A stretch of 64,000 nucleotides of DNA from assembly GCF_011078175.1 (NCBI RefSeq), contig NZ_JAALCJ010000008.1, positions 124,001-188,000 on the forward strand, in the 5' to 3' direction. Of the stretch, positions 28,155 through 40,716 are shown in pieces. Within the stretch, counting starts at the first letter, position 1. Each line of letters opens with the position of its first letter. This DNA is from Enterobacter cloacae (GTDB taxonomy: Bacteria > Pseudomonadota > Gammaproteobacteria > Enterobacterales > Enterobacteriaceae). The notes under the pieces are model-generated. The model was not told where the DNA came from. It saw only the letters and a program-made list of their open reading frames with translations, and made no database searches. The position numbers were made by a program, and so were the translations under genes.

Positions 28155-29144
28155 ATGCACATTACTTACGATCTCCCGGTGACCATTGAAGATATTCAGG
28201 ACGCCAGAAAAAGACTGGCGGGAAAGATCTATAAAACCGGTATGCCGCGCTCGAATTATCTGAGCGAACGGTGTAAGGGTGAGATATTCCTGAAATTTGA
28301 AAATATGCAGCGTACCGGTTCGTTTAAAATACGTGGGGCGTTTAATAAATTAAGCTCGCTGACCGATGCGGAAAAACGCAAGGGCGTGGTGGCCTGCTCG
28401 GCGGGGAACCACGCGCAGGGGGTGTCGCTCTCCTGCGCTATGCTCGGCATTGACGGCAAAGTGGTCATGCCAATGGGCGCGCCGAAATCCAAGGTTGCCG
28501 CCACGCGCGACTACTCGGCGGAAGTGGTGCTGCACGGCGAGAACTTCAACGACACCATTGCCAAAGTGAGCGAAATCGTCGAGATGGAAGGACGCATATT
28601 TATCCCGCCTTACGACGATCCGAAAGTCATTGCCGGCCAGGGCACCATCGGCCTCGAAATCCTCGAAGATTTATACGACGTGGATAATGTGATTGTCCCC
28701 ATCGGCGGTGGCGGTTTAATTGCCGGTATTGCTACGGCGATTAAATCCATCAACCCGACCATTAATATTATCGGCGTGCAGTCTGAAAACGTGCACGGAA
28801 TGGCGGCTTCGTATCAGGCCGGAGAAATAACCAATCATCGTGTTACCGGCACATTAGCCGACGGCTGCGACGTGTCTCGTCCGGGGAAATTAACCTTCGA
28901 AATTGTTCGTGAATTGGTCGATGACATTGTGCTGGTCAGCGAAGACGAGATTCGCAACAGCATGATCGCGCTTATTCAGCGAAATAAAGTGGTGACAGAA
29001 GGCGCGGGCGCGCTGGCGTGCGCGGCGCTATTAAGCGGCAAGCTTGACCACTATATCCAGGGGCGAAAAACCGTCTGCATTATTTCCGGCGGCAATATCG
29101 ATCTCTCTCGTGTTTCCCAAATTACCGGCTTCGTTGACGCGTAA
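28155..29144 (+). CDS. tdcB: TdcB, catabolic threonine dehydratase
   Basis: A 329-residue PLP enzyme that deaminates threonine to 2-oxobutanoate and serine to pyruvate, activated by AMP in E. coli. The PLP lysine is Lys58 in [11 protein letters not shown], with the phosphate cradle [10 protein letters not shown] near residue 185. The ATG at 28155 has an AACGAGGAT site and matches the family start; 28131 is also in frame but unsupported. Confidence 0.96.
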   Translation: MHITYDLPVTIEDIQDARKRLAGKIYKTGMPRSNYLSERCKGEIFLKFENMQRTGSFKIRGAFNKLSSLTDAEKRKGVVACSAGNHAQGVSLSCAMLGIDGKVVMPMGAPKSKVAATRDYSAEVVLHGENFNDTIAKVSEIVEMEGRIFIPPYDDPKVIAGQGTIGLEILEDLYDVDNVIVPIGGGGLIAGIATAIKSINPTINIIGVQSENVHGMAASYQAGEITNHRVTGTLADGCDVSRPGKLTFEIVRELVDDIVLVSEDEIRNSMIALIQRNKVVTEGAGALACAALLSGKLDHYIQGRKTVCIISGGNIDLSRVSQITGFVDA

Positions 29145-29150
29145 GGATGA

Positions 29151-30485
<1,335 letters not shown>

Positions 30486-30515
30486 ATCAATGCTCAGGAA
30501 GAGCGGAGCCATACC

Positions 30516-31724
30516 ATGATTGAGTTTCCGGTAGTACTGGTTATTAACTGCGGATCGTCCTCTGTTAAGTTTTCGGTGCTGGACGCCGCAAGCTGCGAGG
30601 CTCTGATGACGGGCATTGCGGACGGCATCAACACTGAAAAAGCCTTTATTTCCGTGAACGGGGGTGAGCCGGTCAGACTGGCTCACCAGGACTACGAAGG
30701 GGCGCTGGCTGCCATCGCCCTGGAGCTGGAGAAGCGTGATCTGATGAGCAGCGTGGCCTTAATTGGCCACCGCATTGCGCACGGCGGCGATCTCTTCAGC
30801 GAGTCGACCCTGATCACGGAAGAGGTGATTGAGCAGATCCGCCAGGTTTCCCCGCTGGCGCCGCTGCATAACTACGCCAACCTGAGCGGCGTGGAAGCCG
30901 CTGAGCGCCTTTTCCCCGGCGTGCAACAGGTGGCGGTATTTGATACCAGCTTCCACCAGACGCTGTCGCCGCAGGCGTATCTGTACGGCCTGCCGTTCCG
31001 CTATTTTGAAGAGCTGGGCGTGCGCCGCTACGGTTTCCACGGCACGTCTCATCGCTATGTGGCGGCGCAGGCGCACGCGCTGCTCGGGCTGTCCCCCAGT
31101 GATAGCGGCCTGGTGATTGCCCATCTCGGCAACGGGGCATCCATCTGCGCGGTGCGTAACGGCGAGAGCGTGGACACCTCCATGGGGATGACGCCGCTGG
31201 AAGGTCTGGTGATGGGCACGCGCTGCGGCGACGTAGATTTTGGCGCGATGGCGTGGATTGCCCGGCAGACCGGGCTGTCTTTCGAGGATCTGGAGCGCGT
31301 GGTCAACAAAGAGTCCGGGCTGCTGGGGATCTCCGGGATTTCGTCAGATCTGCGGACATTAGAGAAGGCCTGGCACGAAGGTAATGAGCGGGCCGCGCTT
31401 GCGATACACACCTTCGTTCACCGCATTGCGCGGCACATTGCGGGACATGCTGCGTCCCTGCACCGTCTGGATGGCGTGGTGTTTACCGGCGGAATCGGTG
31501 AGAACTCCGTGCTTATCCGCGCGCTGGTGGTGGAACACCTGAAGGTGTTTGGCATCACCCTCGACGAGTCCAAAAATGCCCTGCCGGGCAGCGCGGGTGA
31601 GCGCGTGATCTCCACCGAGTCGTCCCGCGCGGCCTGCGCGGTGATCCCGACCAATGAAGAAAAAATGATCGCGCTGGACGCCCTCCGTCTTGGGAAGGTA
31701 ACTCCGGCTGCGGCTTACGCCTGA
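30516..31724 (+). CDS. tdcD: TdcD, propionate kinase
   Basis: A 402-residue acetokinase-family enzyme that makes ATP and propionate from propionyl phosphate. [17 protein letters not shown] (about residues 6-22), [17 protein letters not shown] and FTGGIGENS are the nucleotide and acyl-phosphate site signatures. Length equals E. coli TdcD. Confidence 0.96.
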   Translation: MIEFPVVLVINCGSSSVKFSVLDAASCEALMTGIADGINTEKAFISVNGGEPVRLAHQDYEGALAAIALELEKRDLMSSVALIGHRIAHGGDLFSESTLITEEVIEQIRQVSPLAPLHNYANLSGVEAAERLFPGVQQVAVFDTSFHQTLSPQAYLYGLPFRYFEELGVRRYGFHGTSHRYVAAQAHALLGLSPSDSGLVIAHLGNGASICAVRNGESVDTSMGMTPLEGLVMGTRCGDVDFGAMAWIARQTGLSFEDLERVVNKESGLLGISGISSDLRTLEKAWHEGNERAALAIHTFVHRIARHIAGHAASLHRLDGVVFTGGIGENSVLIRALVVEHLKVFGITLDESKNALPGSAGERVISTESSRAACAVIPTNEEKMIALDALRLGKVTPAAAYA

Positions 31725-31739
31725 TAAAGCGAGAATCTG

Positions 31740-34034
31740 ATGAAAGTAACAATCGATACGGGCGTCGCGCCTTACAGCGACGCATGGGCCGGGTTTCGCG
31801 GTGAAGAATGGAAAAACGCCGTTAACGTGCGCGATTTTATTCAGCATAACTACACCCCTTATGAAGGCGATGAAGCTTTCCTCGCGCAGGCGACGCCAGC
31901 AACGACGGCGCTGTGGCAGCAGGTGATGGTCGGCATTCGTCAGGAGAATGCCACCCACGCCCCGGTGGATTTTGATACCAACATCGCCACCACCATTACC
32001 GCGCACGGACCGGGATATATTGACCGGGAGCTGGAGACGATCGTCGGCCTGCAAACCGACAAGCCGCTCAAGCGCGCCCTGCATCCGTACGGCGGGATCA
32101 ACATGATCCGCAGCTCGTTTGAAGCTTATGGTCGCGAGATGGATCCGCAGTTTGAATATCTCTTCACCGATCTGCGTAAAACCCACAATCAGGGCGTGTT
32201 TGACGTGTACTCTCCGGAGATGATGCGCTGCCGCAAATCGGGGGTGCTGACCGGTCTGCCGGACGGCTACGGGCGTGGACGCATCATCGGAGACTACCGT
32301 CGCGTGGCGCTGTACGGCATCAGCTATCTGGTGCGCGAGCGTGAACTTCAGTTCGCCGATCTTCAGGGGAAACTGGAGCGCGGAGAAGATCTGGAGGCCA
32401 CGATCCGGCTGCGTGAGGAGCTGGCGGAGCATAAACGTGCGCTGCTCCAGATCCAGCAGATGGCGGCGAACTATGGCTTTGATATTTCCCGTCCGGCGAT
32501 GAACGCGCAGGAAGCGGTGCAGTGGGTCTACTTTGCCTATCTTGCCGCAGTGAAATCCCAGAACGGCGGGGCGATGTCGCTGGGGCGCACGGCCTCGTTC
32601 CTCGATATCTACATTGAACGCGACATGCAGGCGGGGCGGTTGAATGAGGTGCAGGCCCAGGAGCTCATCGACCACTTCATCATGAAGATCCGCATGGTAC
32701 GCTTCCTGCGCACACCGGAGTTCGACACGCTCTTCTCCGGCGATCCGATCTGGGCTACGGAGGTCATCGGCGGCATGGGGCTGGATGGCCGCACGCTGGT
32801 GACCAAAAACAGCTTCCGCTACCTGCATACCCTGCACACCATGGGGCCTGCGCCGGAGCCCAACCTGACGATCCTCTGGTCAGAACAGCTGCCGATCGCC
32901 TTCAAGAAATACGCTGCACAGGTCTCGATCGTCACCTCTTCGCTGCAATACGAGAACGACGATCTGATGCGCGCCGACTTCAACAGCGACGACTATGCCA
33001 TTGCCTGCTGCGTTAGCCCGATGGTGATCGGCAAGCAGATGCAGTTCTTCGGCGCACGCGCCAACCTGGCGAAAACCCTGTTGTACGCCATCAACGGCGG
33101 GGTGGATGAGAAGCTGAAGATCCAGGTGGGGCCGAAAACCGAGCCGCTGCTGGATGAGGTACTGGATTACGACACCGTAATGGCGAGCCTCGATCACTTT
33201 ATGGACTGGCTGGCGGTGCAGTACATCAGCGCGCTGAATCTCATTCACTATATGCATGATAAATACAGCTACGAAGCCTCGCTGATGGCGCTGCACGACC
33301 GGGACGTCTACCGCACCATGGCATGCGGCATTGCCGGGCTGTCGGTGGCGGCGGATTCCCTGTCGGCCATCAAATACGCCACGGTAAAACCGGTGCGCGA
33401 CCACGCCGGTCTGGCGGTCGATTTCGTCATCGAAGGCGATTATCCGCAGTACGGGAACAACGACGATCGCGTGGACAGTATCGCCTGCGATCTGGTTGAG
33501 CGCTTTATGAAGAAAATCCAGGCGCTGCCGACGTACCGCAACGCGGTACCGACACAGTCGATCCTGACCATCACCTCCAATGTGGTTTACGGGCAGAAGA
33601 CCGGCAACACGCCGGACGGACGTCGCGGCGGTACGCCGTTTGCGCCGGGCGCCAACCCGATGCACGGGCGCGACAGAAAAGGGGCGGTGGCCTCACTGAC
33701 TTCAGTGGCTAAGCTGCCGTTCACCTATGCCAAAGACGGGATCTCCTACACCTTCTCCATCGTGCCGCAGGCACTGGGCAAGGACGAGCCGGTGCGCAAA
33801 ACCAACCTTGTCGGGCTGTTGGACGGGTATTTCCATCACGAAGCGACCATTGAGGGCGGCCAGCACTTAAACGTCAACGTCTTGAACCGGGAGATGTTGT
33901 TGGATGCGATTGCCCATCCGGAGAACTATCCGAACCTGACGATCCGCGTTTCAGGCTATGCAGTGCGGTTTAACGCCCTGACGCGCGAGCAACAGCAGGA
34001 TGTGATATCGAGGACGTTTACACAGGCGATGTAA
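31740..34034 (+). CDS. tdcE: TdcE, 2-ketobutyrate formate-lyase/pyruvate formate-lyase
   Basis: A 764-residue glycyl-radical enzyme that converts 2-oxobutanoate to propionyl-CoA and formate. The active-site cysteine pair is in [12 protein letters not shown] (about residues 421-422), and the radical glycine is Gly739 in RVSGYAVRF. It requires an activase encoded elsewhere (PflA type). Last tdc gene here: tdcF and tdcG do not follow it, and a terminator hairpin lies immediately behind. Confidence 0.96.
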   Translation: MKVTIDTGVAPYSDAWAGFRGEEWKNAVNVRDFIQHNYTPYEGDEAFLAQATPATTALWQQVMVGIRQENATHAPVDFDTNIATTITAHGPGYIDRELETIVGLQTDKPLKRALHPYGGINMIRSSFEAYGREMDPQFEYLFTDLRKTHNQGVFDVYSPEMMRCRKSGVLTGLPDGYGRGRIIGDYRRVALYGISYLVRERELQFADLQGKLERGEDLEATIRLREELAEHKRALLQIQQMAANYGFDISRPAMNAQEAVQWVYFAYLAAVKSQNGGAMSLGRTASFLDIYIERDMQAGRLNEVQAQELIDHFIMKIRMVRFLRTPEFDTLFSGDPIWATEVIGGMGLDGRTLVTKNSFRYLHTLHTMGPAPEPNLTILWSEQLPIAFKKYAAQVSIVTSSLQYENDDLMRADFNSDDYAIACCVSPMVIGKQMQFFGARANLAKTLLYAINGGVDEKLKIQVGPKTEPLLDEVLDYDTVMASLDHFMDWLAVQYISALNLIHYMHDKYSYEASLMALHDRDVYRTMACGIAGLSVAADSLSAIKYATVKPVRDHAGLAVDFVIEGDYPQYGNNDDRVDSIACDLVERFMKKIQALPTYRNAVPTQSILTITSNVVYGQKTGNTPDGRRGGTPFAPGANPMHGRDRKGAVASLTSVAKLPFTYAKDGISYTFSIVPQALGKDEPVRKTNLVGLLDGYFHHEATIEGGQHLNVNVLNREMLLDAIAHPENYPNLTIRVSGYAVRFNALTREQQQDVISRTFTQAM

Positions 34035-34046
34035 CTCAGGCTGGCA

Positions 34047-34080
34047 TAAAGCCTCCTCGTTTGGGGAGGCTTATAATTTC
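34047..34080 (+). terminator. tdc operon terminator
   Basis: AAGCCTCC-TCGTTTGG-GGAGGCTT followed by ATAATTTC, 13 bases past the tdcE stop. Confidence 0.78.
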
Positions 34081-34095
34081 GTGAACGTCGTCACT
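34080..34095. promoter_or_regulatory. CRP-like palindrome before cyuP
   Basis: CGTGAACGTCGTCACTT fits GTGA-N6-TCAC exactly. It lies about 215 bases before cyuP, so its role in this promoter is uncertain. Confidence 0.45.
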
Positions 34096-34306
34096 TTTAG
34101 AAAAATACCTCCTTAAAGAATCTCGAAAAAGCAAAATTTCCTCCCGACGCAGAAAACACCCATAAAAGTTGTGACTTTTTTCTCCCGCGCTCCGGATATG
34201 ATCTCTTCATACCAATAACACACACCTGCACTCTCTGACTCGTCATCGCTGACGATTGGAACCTTATAAAAACAATTAGTTACCCTACAAAATAAGCGAG
34301 TGCCCA

Positions 34307-35638
34307 ATGAATATGGCAACAAACAGCAGTGTGATTGTGAGTGATTCCCCTGCGGCAAGGCGGGCGGGAATGAGCGAAAGCGAATGGCGAGAGGCGATCA
34401 AATTTGACAGCACCGATACGGGCTGGGTCATCATGAGCATCGGGATGGCTATCGGCGCGGGCATCGTTTTTCTTCCGGTGCAGGTTGGATTAATGGGGCT
34501 GTGGGTATTTTTACTCTCGTCGATTATTGGTTATCCGGCTATGTACCTGTTCCAGCGCCTGTTTATTAATACGCTGGCGGAATCACCGGAATGCAAAGAT
34601 TACCCGAGCGTCATTAGCGGTTATTTAGGTAAAAACTGGGGCATCTTATTGGGTGCGCTTTATTTCGTGATGCTGGTGATCTGGATGTTTGTCTATTCCA
34701 CGGCTATCACCAACGACAGCGCCTCCTATTTGCACACCTTCGGCATAACCCACGGTTTGCTGTCGGAAAATCCTTTCTACGGTTTATTCCTGATCTGCAT
34801 TCTGGTCGCCATTTCGTCGCGCGGTGAAAAGCTGCTGTTTAAAGTCTCCAGCCTGATGGTGCTGACCAAATTATTTGTGGTGGCGGCGCTGGGTCTTTCG
34901 ATGATTGGACTCTGGCATTTAGCCAACGTCGGCATGCTGCCACCGATGGGGCTGCTGATTAAAAATGCCATTATTACGCTGCCTTTCACCTTAACCTCCA
35001 TTCTGTTTATTCAGACATTAAGCCCGATGGTGATTTCTTATCGTTCGCGGGAAAAATCCGTTGAGGTGGCGCGTCATAAAGCGCTGCGCGCGATGAACAT
35101 TGCTTTCGGCGTGCTGTTCGTCACGGTCTTTTTCTACGCGGTCTCCTTCACGCTGGCGATGGGGCACGACGAGGCGGTAAAAGCCTACGAGCAGAATATT
35201 TCCGCCCTGGCAATCGCGGCGCAGTTTATCAGCGGCGACGGCGCGGGCTGGGTCAAAATCGTCAGCGTGATCCTTAATATTTTCGCCGTAATGACTGCCT
35301 TCTTCGGCGTCTATCTCGGCTTTCGTGAAGCGACGCAGGGCATCGTAATGAATATCCTGCGCCGCAAAATGCCGGCAGAGAAAATCAATGAAAACACCGT
35401 CCAGCGCGGGATTATGCTGTTCGCCATCCTGCTGGCCTGGAGCGCGATTGTATTAAACGCGCCGGTGCTGAGCTTCACCTCTATTTGTAGCCCTATTTTC
35501 GGGATGGTGGGCTGCTTAATTCCGGCGTGGCTGGTCTACAAAGTGCCCGCACTTCATAAATATAAAGGCGTATCGCTGGTGATTATTGTGATTACCGGGC
35601 TGCTGCTTTGTGTTTCTCCTTTCCTCGCCTTCTCATGA
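34307..35638 (+). CDS. cyuP: CyuP (YhaO/DlsT), serine/cysteine-type HAAAP transporter
   Basis: A 443-residue membrane permease of the HAAAP family, highly similar to E. coli YhaO from residue 20 onward ([20 protein letters not shown]). It has about eleven hydrophobic segments, beginning with [20 protein letters not shown]. In E. coli this gene is reported to take up cysteine (cyuP) or D/L-serine (dlsT) and is induced with cyuA by the regulator CyuR/DecR. Paired with cyuA 20 bases downstream. The first dozen residues vary. Confidence 0.93.
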   Translation: MNMATNSSVIVSDSPAARRAGMSESEWREAIKFDSTDTGWVIMSIGMAIGAGIVFLPVQVGLMGLWVFLLSSIIGYPAMYLFQRLFINTLAESPECKDYPSVISGYLGKNWGILLGALYFVMLVIWMFVYSTAITNDSASYLHTFGITHGLLSENPFYGLFLICILVAISSRGEKLLFKVSSLMVLTKLFVVAALGLSMIGLWHLANVGMLPPMGLLIKNAIITLPFTLTSILFIQTLSPMVISYRSREKSVEVARHKALRAMNIAFGVLFVTVFFYAVSFTLAMGHDEAVKAYEQNISALAIAAQFISGDGAGWVKIVSVILNIFAVMTAFFGVYLGFREATQGIVMNILRRKMPAEKINENTVQRGIMLFAILLAWSAIVLNAPVLSFTSICSPIFGMVGCLIPAWLVYKVPALHKYKGVSLVIIVITGLLLCVSPFLAFS

Positions 35639-35658
35639 GGTTAAATAAGGTCGTAACG

Positions 35659-36963
35659 ATGTCTGAGCAAATTAATCCTTTATGGAACCATTTAATTCGC
35701 GCCGTGCAGGAAGAGGTAAAGCCTGCGCTGGGGTGTACCGAACCCGTCTCACTGGCGCTGGCCTGCGCCATGGCTGCCGGGCAGCTTGACGCCGACGTGA
35801 CGCGTATCGAGGCGTGGGTATCGCCGAACCTGATGAAAAACGGGCTTGGCGTAACGGTTCCCGGCACCGGTATGGTCGGTTTGCCCATCGCGGCCGCGCT
35901 GGGGGCGACAGGCGGTAATGCACACGCCGGGCTGGAAGTATTGAAAGACGCGTCGACCGAGGCGCTCACCCGCGCCAAAGCAATGCTGAAAGCGGGCCTG
36001 GTGCAGGTGAAATTGCAGGAACCGTGCGATGAGATCCTCTATTCACGTGCCTGCGTTTACGCCGGTGAGTCCTCGGCGATGGTGACTATTGCGGGCGGGC
36101 ATACGCGGGTCGTCGAGGTGGTTTGTCAGGGCGAAACGCGCTACAGGCTTGACGATCGCCAGAGCCAGAACAACGACGATCCGCTGGCGGTGCTCTCGAC
36201 CACCACGCTGTCGCAAATCCTTGAGTTTGTGGAGCAGGTACCGTTCGACGCGATCCGCTTTATCCTCGAGGCGGGGCGGCTGAACGATGCGCTCTCCCGC
36301 GAAGGTTTGCGTGGCAGCTGGGGGCTGCATATTGGCGCGACGCTCAATAAACAGCGCGCACGCGGCTGGATGGCGCAGGATCTGGGTTCAGACATTGTGA
36401 TCCGCACCAGCGCAGCCTCGGATGCCCGCATGGGAGGCGCGACGCTGCCAGCGATGAGCAACTCGGGTTCCGGGAATCAGGGCATCACCGCCACCATGCC
36501 GGTGGTGGTGGTGGCTGAGCACGTTCAGGCCGATGACGAACGCCTGGCGCGGGCGCTGATGCTCTCGCATCTGTCGGCTATCTATATCCATTACCAGCTT
36601 CCGCGCTTGTCCGCGTTGTGCGCGGCGACAACCGCCGGAATGGGCGCTGCGGCGGGGATGGCGTGGCTAATGGGCGGTTCTTACCAGACTATTGCCATGG
36701 CAATAGGCAGTATGATCGGCGACGTGAGCGGGATTATCTGCGATGGGGCTTCTAATAGCTGCGCAATGAAGGTCTCGACCAGCGTCACCAGTGCCTGGAA
36801 AGCCGTGATGATGGCGCTGGATGATACAGCCGTGACGGGGAACGAGGGGATTGTGGCGCACGATGTCGAACAGTCTATTTCTAACCTGTGCGCCCTGGCG
36901 TGCCGCTCAATGCAGGCGACGGACCGGCAGATCATTGAGATTATGGCGAGTAAGGTGTTGTGA
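35659..36963 (+). CDS. cyuA: CyuA (YhaM), L-cysteine desulfidase
   Basis: A 434-residue UPF0597-family enzyme that degrades cysteine to pyruvate, ammonia and sulfide, probably with an iron-sulfur cluster. Conserved cysteines are in [16 protein letters not shown] (about 20-35), [27 protein letters not shown] and LCALACRS. I take the ATG at 35659 because it matches the family start; 35608 would overlap cyuP. Anaerobic cysteine detoxification is the reported role. Confidence 0.93.
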   Translation: MSEQINPLWNHLIRAVQEEVKPALGCTEPVSLALACAMAAGQLDADVTRIEAWVSPNLMKNGLGVTVPGTGMVGLPIAAALGATGGNAHAGLEVLKDASTEALTRAKAMLKAGLVQVKLQEPCDEILYSRACVYAGESSAMVTIAGGHTRVVEVVCQGETRYRLDDRQSQNNDDPLAVLSTTTLSQILEFVEQVPFDAIRFILEAGRLNDALSREGLRGSWGLHIGATLNKQRARGWMAQDLGSDIVIRTSAASDARMGGATLPAMSNSGSGNQGITATMPVVVVAEHVQADDERLARALMLSHLSAIYIHYQLPRLSALCAATTAGMGAAAGMAWLMGGSYQTIAMAIGSMIGDVSGIICDGASNSCAMKVSTSVTSAWKAVMMALDDTAVTGNEGIVAHDVEQSISNLCALACRSMQATDRQIIEIMASKVL

Positions 36964-36975
36964 TTTAATCCAACC

Positions 36976-37022
36976 CGTTACCCCTCACCCTAACCCTCTC
37001 CCTGTGGGAGAGGGAACCGTTC
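36976..37022. repeat. Palindromic repeat, CCCTCTCCC family (copy 5)
   Basis: CCCTCACCCTAACCCTCTCC-CTGT-GGGAGAGGGAACC, between convergent cyuA and yhaK. Confidence 0.85.
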
Positions 37023-37043
37023 GAGCGAGGGGGCGTGTTGATC

Positions 37044-37745
37044 TTAAACCGGCAAATCAATCAGCAGCGCGCGCAGCGGCGTATCGGCAACCAGCGTGAT
37101 GTTTGCTTCATCGCGAATAAACGCCCCGTCACCGCAGGTGAGCGCTTCTTTCTCCTCCGAATGCGTTACGGCATGTACCGTGCCGTGAATCGACTGCAAA
37201 TAGGCGCGCGGGCCATGAAGCTGGAAGCTCGCCTGTTCATCTTTTTTCAGTTCGATATGGTGCAGCCACACCTGCTGACGTAACTGCAAACTGCCTTTGC
37301 TGCCGTCTGGTGAGGCGATCAGCTGCTGTTTATCGCCCTTCAGATCGATCTTTTGCACCAGCGGATTTTCTCGCTCCGGACAGGCATCGAGCCACAGCTG
37401 TATGCGGGTCAGCGTTTTGTCTTTGCTGAGGTTATGCTCGCTATAGCTAATACCAGGCTGCGTGGAAATTAACAGCGCCTCGCCAGCCTTCGCCTGGGCA
37501 TGATTGCCCTCGCTATCGCGGTATTCTGCCTCGCCTTCCAGGATCAGGTTCAGTATATCGACTTTAGGGTACGTGCGCGGCTGGAAAGACGCGCCCGGGG
37601 CGAGCACTTCCTGATTCAAAACGCGCAGTGAAGCGTAACCGAGGAGTTTAGGGTCAAAGTAGTGTCCAAAGGAAAAGGTGTAGCGGGCCTGCAACCAACC
37701 GAAATCGGCCTGTCCGCACTGTTTCGCTGTTCTTGTCGTAATCAT
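37044..37745 (-). CDS. yhaK: YhaK, pirin-like bicupin protein
   Basis: A 233-residue pirin-family bicupin, identical in length to E. coli YhaK. The N-terminal cupin has FSFGHYFDPKLLGYASLRVLN-type motifs (about 24-44); unlike classical pirins, E. coli YhaK lacks a bound metal and has been described as redox-sensitive. Function unknown. Divergent from yhaJ across 104 bases, and probably regulated by YhaJ. Confidence 0.93.
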   Translation of the reverse strand: MITTRTAKQCGQADFGWLQARYTFSFGHYFDPKLLGYASLRVLNQEVLAPGASFQPRTYPKVDILNLILEGEAEYRDSEGNHAQAKAGEALLISTQPGISYSEHNLSKDKTLTRIQLWLDACPERENPLVQKIDLKGDKQQLIASPDGSKGSLQLRQQVWLHHIELKKDEQASFQLHGPRAYLQSIHGTVHAVTHSEEKEALTCGDGAFIRDEANITLVADTPLRALLIDLPV

Positions 37746-37849
37746 AAACTTGACCTCTCTTTACACTAAATCAATGGTAAAGGTATGGACGATGCATTGT
37801 TAGCCAGATATTCTGCCCGGTATGTTCAAATTTCCTGAATGAGAACGAG

Positions 37850-38752
37850 ATGGCTAAAGAGAGAGCATTGACGCTTGAGGCGCTTCGCGTCATGGACGCG
37901 ATTGACAGGCGCGGCAGCTTTGCCGCGGCGGCAGATGAACTGGGGCGCGTTCCGTCTGCGCTGAGCTATACCATGCAAAAGCTGGAAGAGGAGCTGGATG
38001 TCGTGCTCTTCGATCGCTCCGGTCATCGAACAAAATTCACCAATGTTGGGCGGATGCTGCTCGAGCGCGGCCGCGTATTGCTGGAAGCGGCAGATAAGCT
38101 GACGACAGATGCCGAAGCGCTGGCCCGCGGCTGGGAAACCCATCTGACATTAGTTACCGAAGCGCTGGTGCCCACCGAGGCCCTGTTCCCGCTGGTGGAC
38201 AGACTGGCCGCGAAAGCCAATACCCAGCTGTCGATCATCACCGAGGTGCTGGCCGGGGCGTGGGAGCGTCTTGAAACGGGAAGGGCGGATATCGTCATTG
38301 CGCCGGACATGCATTTCCGCTCATCATCAGAGATCAATTCACGCAAACTGTACAGCGTAATGAACGTCTACGTCGCCGCCCCGGATCACCCTATCCATCA
38401 GGAGCCGGAGCCGCTCTCTGAGGTCACGCGCGTGAAATACCGCGGCGTGGCGGTTGCAGATACTGCCCGTGAGCGCCCGGTGTTAACGGTTCAACTGCTG
38501 GATAAACAGCCGCGACTGACGGTAACGTCGCTGGAAGATAAGCGTCAGGCGCTCCTGGCGGGGCTGGGCGTGGCGACCATGCCGTATCCGTTTGTCGAAA
38601 AGGACATTGCAGAAGGGCGGTTGCGCGTCGTCAGCCCGGAATACACCAGCGAAGTGGATATCATTATGGCGTGGCGTCGCGACAGCATGGGCGAAGCCAA
38701 ATCGTGGTGTTTACGAGAAATACCCAAGCTCTTCGCGCATCATAACAAATAA
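37850..38752 (+). CDS. yhaJ: YhaJ, LysR-family regulator
   Basis: A 300-residue LysR regulator with an N-terminal helix-turn-helix (GSFAAAADELGRVPSALSYT, about 23-42) and effector domain (about 90-295). In E. coli YhaJ controls yhaK, yqjF and responds to nitroaromatic breakdown products. Both proposed targets (yhaK and yqjF) are nearby here. It is followed by a REP palindrome and converges on yhaH. Confidence 0.93.
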   Translation: MAKERALTLEALRVMDAIDRRGSFAAAADELGRVPSALSYTMQKLEEELDVVLFDRSGHRTKFTNVGRMLLERGRVLLEAADKLTTDAEALARGWETHLTLVTEALVPTEALFPLVDRLAAKANTQLSIITEVLAGAWERLETGRADIVIAPDMHFRSSSEINSRKLYSVMNVYVAAPDHPIHQEPEPLSEVTRVKYRGVAVADTARERPVLTVQLLDKQPRLTVTSLEDKRQALLAGLGVATMPYPFVEKDIAEGRLRVVSPEYTSEVDIIMAWRRDSMGEAKSWCLREIPKLFAHHNK

Positions 38753-38757
38753 GCGTA

Positions 38758-38790
38758 GAGGCCCGGTAAGCGTAAACGCTACCGGGCAGA
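38758..38790. repeat. REP-type palindrome between yhaJ and yhaH
   Basis: GCCCGGTAAGCG-TAAA-CGCTACCGGGC, a near-perfect palindrome between convergent genes. Confidence 0.82.
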
Positions 38791-38792
38791 AT

Positions 38793-39158
38793 TTACGCGC
38801 TTGCCTTAGGATCCGGACCAAAGCGGTTTTCGCCCGGGGTTCCGCTCTGACAGTTGAAAATTAAAATCACAATCCAGCCGATAAGCGGGATCAACAGCAA
38901 CAGCAGCCACCACGCCGAACGATCGGTATCGTGGAGACGACGAAACAGTACGGCCCATGAAGGCAGCAGAACTAACACACCATAAATTGTGGTGAGAATG
39001 CCTTCACCCCCCTCGCGTTCCCATCCGAGGATCTTGTCCATAATGCCCAGCACCATAATCAGGACGAAGTTCACCAGAACGAACATCCAGTACTCTTTGC
39101 GGCGGGCGCGGCCACCAAATCCAATGTAGTTGCGCAGTACTTTTAAATACCAGTCCAT
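38793..39158 (-). CDS. yhaH: YhaH, DUF805 inner-membrane protein
   Basis: A 121-residue DUF805 protein with four hydrophobic segments and the family motifs GRARRKEYWMFVLVN and FRRLHDTDRSAWW, ending GTPGENRFGPDP. Length and termini equal E. coli YhaH. No function is established. The neighbouring paralogue yhaI of E. coli is not present. Confidence 0.93.
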   Translation of the reverse strand: MDWYLKVLRNYIGFGGRARRKEYWMFVLVNFVLIMVLGIMDKILGWEREGGEGILTTIYGVLVLLPSWAVLFRRLHDTDRSAWWLLLLLIPLIGWIVILIFNCQSGTPGENRFGPDPKASA

Positions 39159-39231
39159 TTTTCCTTGCCTCTTAATCAGTCAATCACTTGTTTTCTAAGC
39201 GATCGAGGTAAGGATAGATGTATGCCTTGAA

Positions 39232-39260
39232 TTAAAAAAGGGAATCATTTGATTCCCTAA
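39232..39260 (-). terminator. yqjG terminator
   Basis: AGGGAATCA-TT-TGATTCCCT (39239-39258); on the minus strand it is followed by TTTTTTAATT. Confidence 0.88.
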
Positions 39261-39264
39261 ATAA

Positions 39265-40251
39265 TTATCCAAATCGCACGTCGCGCCCGTGCGGTTCATC
39301 CAGATCCTGCCACGGGCCAATGGAGATAATGCCCGTTGGGTTGATGGTCTTATGGCTGCGGAAATAATGGGTGCGAATATGGTCAAAATTGACCGTCTCC
39401 GCAATCCCAGGCATCTGATAGATGTCGCGCAGGAAACCGTGCAGGTTCAGGTAATCGCTGACGCGATGCTTGTCGCACTTGAAGTGGGTGACATAAACCG
39501 GATCAAAGCGGATCAGCGTGGTCCACAGGCGGATGTCCGCTTCGGTCAGACGATCGCCCGTTAAATAACGATGCTGGCCGAGGATTTGCTCCAGGCGCTC
39601 CAGGGATCCAAATACGTTGCCCACCGCTTCGTCGTACGCTTCCTGGCTGGTGGCAAAGCCTGCTTTATAGACGCCGTTGTTGACGTTGTCGTAGATCCAG
39701 CCGTTCAGCTCGTCAATTTTCTCGCGCAGTTCCACCGGGTAGAAATCCCCGGCGCGCGCGCCGTGCGCGTCAAACGCGGTATTGAACATGCGAATGATTT
39801 CAGCGGATTCATTGCTGACGATCGTCTGGTTTTTCTTGTCCCACAGCACCGGCACCGTTACGCGTCCGGTGTAGTGCGGATCGGCGCGCAGATAGAGCTG
39901 ATACAGGAAATCGTGATGATAAAGCTCATCACCCGTCGCGGCCGGGAAGTCACTGTCGAACGTCCAGCCGTTTTCCAGCATCAGCGGGTTGACCACCGAA
40001 ACCGGAATTAACGATTCGAGACCCTTAAGTTTGCGCACAATCAGCGTGCGGTGCGCCCACGGACAGGCGAGAGAAACATACAGATGATAACGATCTTTCT
40101 CCGCCGCAAAGCCCCCTTCGCCACTCGGGCCGGGTGCGCCGTCGGCGGTCAGCCAGTTACGGAAGGCCGAAACAGAGCGCTTAAAGCGTCCACCGGTGGA
40201 TTTGGTGTCATACCAGACATCCTGCCAGACGCCGTCTACGAGTTGTCCCAT
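39265..40251 (-). CDS. yqjG: YqjG, glutathionyl-hydroquinone reductase
   Basis: A 328-residue Xi-class glutathione transferase that reduces glutathionyl-hydroquinones. The catalytic cysteine is Cys63 in SLACPWAHRT; an N-terminal thioredoxin-like domain (about 50-160) is followed by the all-helical domain (about 170-310). E. coli YqjG is 328 residues. It lies behind yqjF with a terminator between them, so it probably has its own promoter. Confidence 0.95.
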   Translation of the reverse strand: MGQLVDGVWQDVWYDTKSTGGRFKRSVSAFRNWLTADGAPGPSGEGGFAAEKDRYHLYVSLACPWAHRTLIVRKLKGLESLIPVSVVNPLMLENGWTFDSDFPAATGDELYHHDFLYQLYLRADPHYTGRVTVPVLWDKKNQTIVSNESAEIIRMFNTAFDAHGARAGDFYPVELREKIDELNGWIYDNVNNGVYKAGFATSQEAYDEAVGNVFGSLERLEQILGQHRYLTGDRLTEADIRLWTTLIRFDPVYVTHFKCDKHRVSDYLNLHGFLRDIYQMPGIAETVNFDHIRTHYFRSHKTINPTGIISIGPWQDLDEPHGRDVRFG

Positions 40252-40271
40252 TTTTTACTCCTCCGTCAGAT

Positions 40272-40302
40272 AGCAAAAGCGAGGAGATGTCTCCTCGCTT
40301 TG
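40272..40302 (-). terminator. yqjF terminator
   Basis: AGCGAGGAGA-TG-TCTCCTCGCT, a perfect ten-pair stem (40276-40297), followed on the minus strand by TTTTGC. Confidence 0.88.
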
Positions 40303-40323
40303 AATGTAATCAGTATAGCCTGC

Positions 40324-40716
40324 TTACCACTTCTTATTCAGAAGACGGTCGATGCTATAGGCGCCCGGGCCTGTGATGGCCAGCAGCAGGAAGCCCCCCG
40401 CGATGGTCAGGTTTTTCATGAACATCAGGGAGTTCACGCCTTCCGCAAAGTTGCTGTGGAAGATGAACGCGGTCAGCAGGGTAAAGCCTGCGGTGAACAG
40501 CGCCGTGGTGCGGGTCAGGAAACCGAACAACACCGCCAGGCCGCCGCCGAACTCAAGCAGGATGGTCAGCGGCAGCAGGAATCCCGGCACGCCCATCGCT
40601 TCCATATACTGCTGAGTGCCCGCATAGCCAGTGATCTTGCCCCAGCCTGCGGTAATGAACAGAACAGGCATCAGAATGCGCGCTACCAGTACACCAACAT
40701 CTTCTAATTTTTTCAT
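40324..40716 (-). CDS. yqjF: YqjF, DoxX-family membrane protein
   Basis: A 130-residue DoxX-type inner-membrane protein with four hydrophobic segments; FITAGWGKITGYAGTQQYME near residues 20-40 and EFGGGLAVLFGFLTR are typical. E. coli yqjF is induced by nitrotoluene degradation products through YhaJ. The biochemical role is unknown. Confidence 0.92.
   Translation of the reverse strand: MKKLEDVGVLVARILMPVLFITAGWGKITGYAGTQQYMEAMGVPGFLLPLTILLEFGGGLAVLFGFLTRTTALFTAGFTLLTAFIFHSNFAEGVNSLMFMKNLTIAGGFLLLAITGPGAYSIDRLLNKKW

Noticed and set aside
31359..32837. Long minus-strand open frame opposite tdcD/tdcE
   Set aside because: It lies antisense to two clearly functional genes, has low-complexity His/Arg/Ala-rich translation, no family motif and no ribosome-binding site; it is a by-product of GC-rich codon usage.
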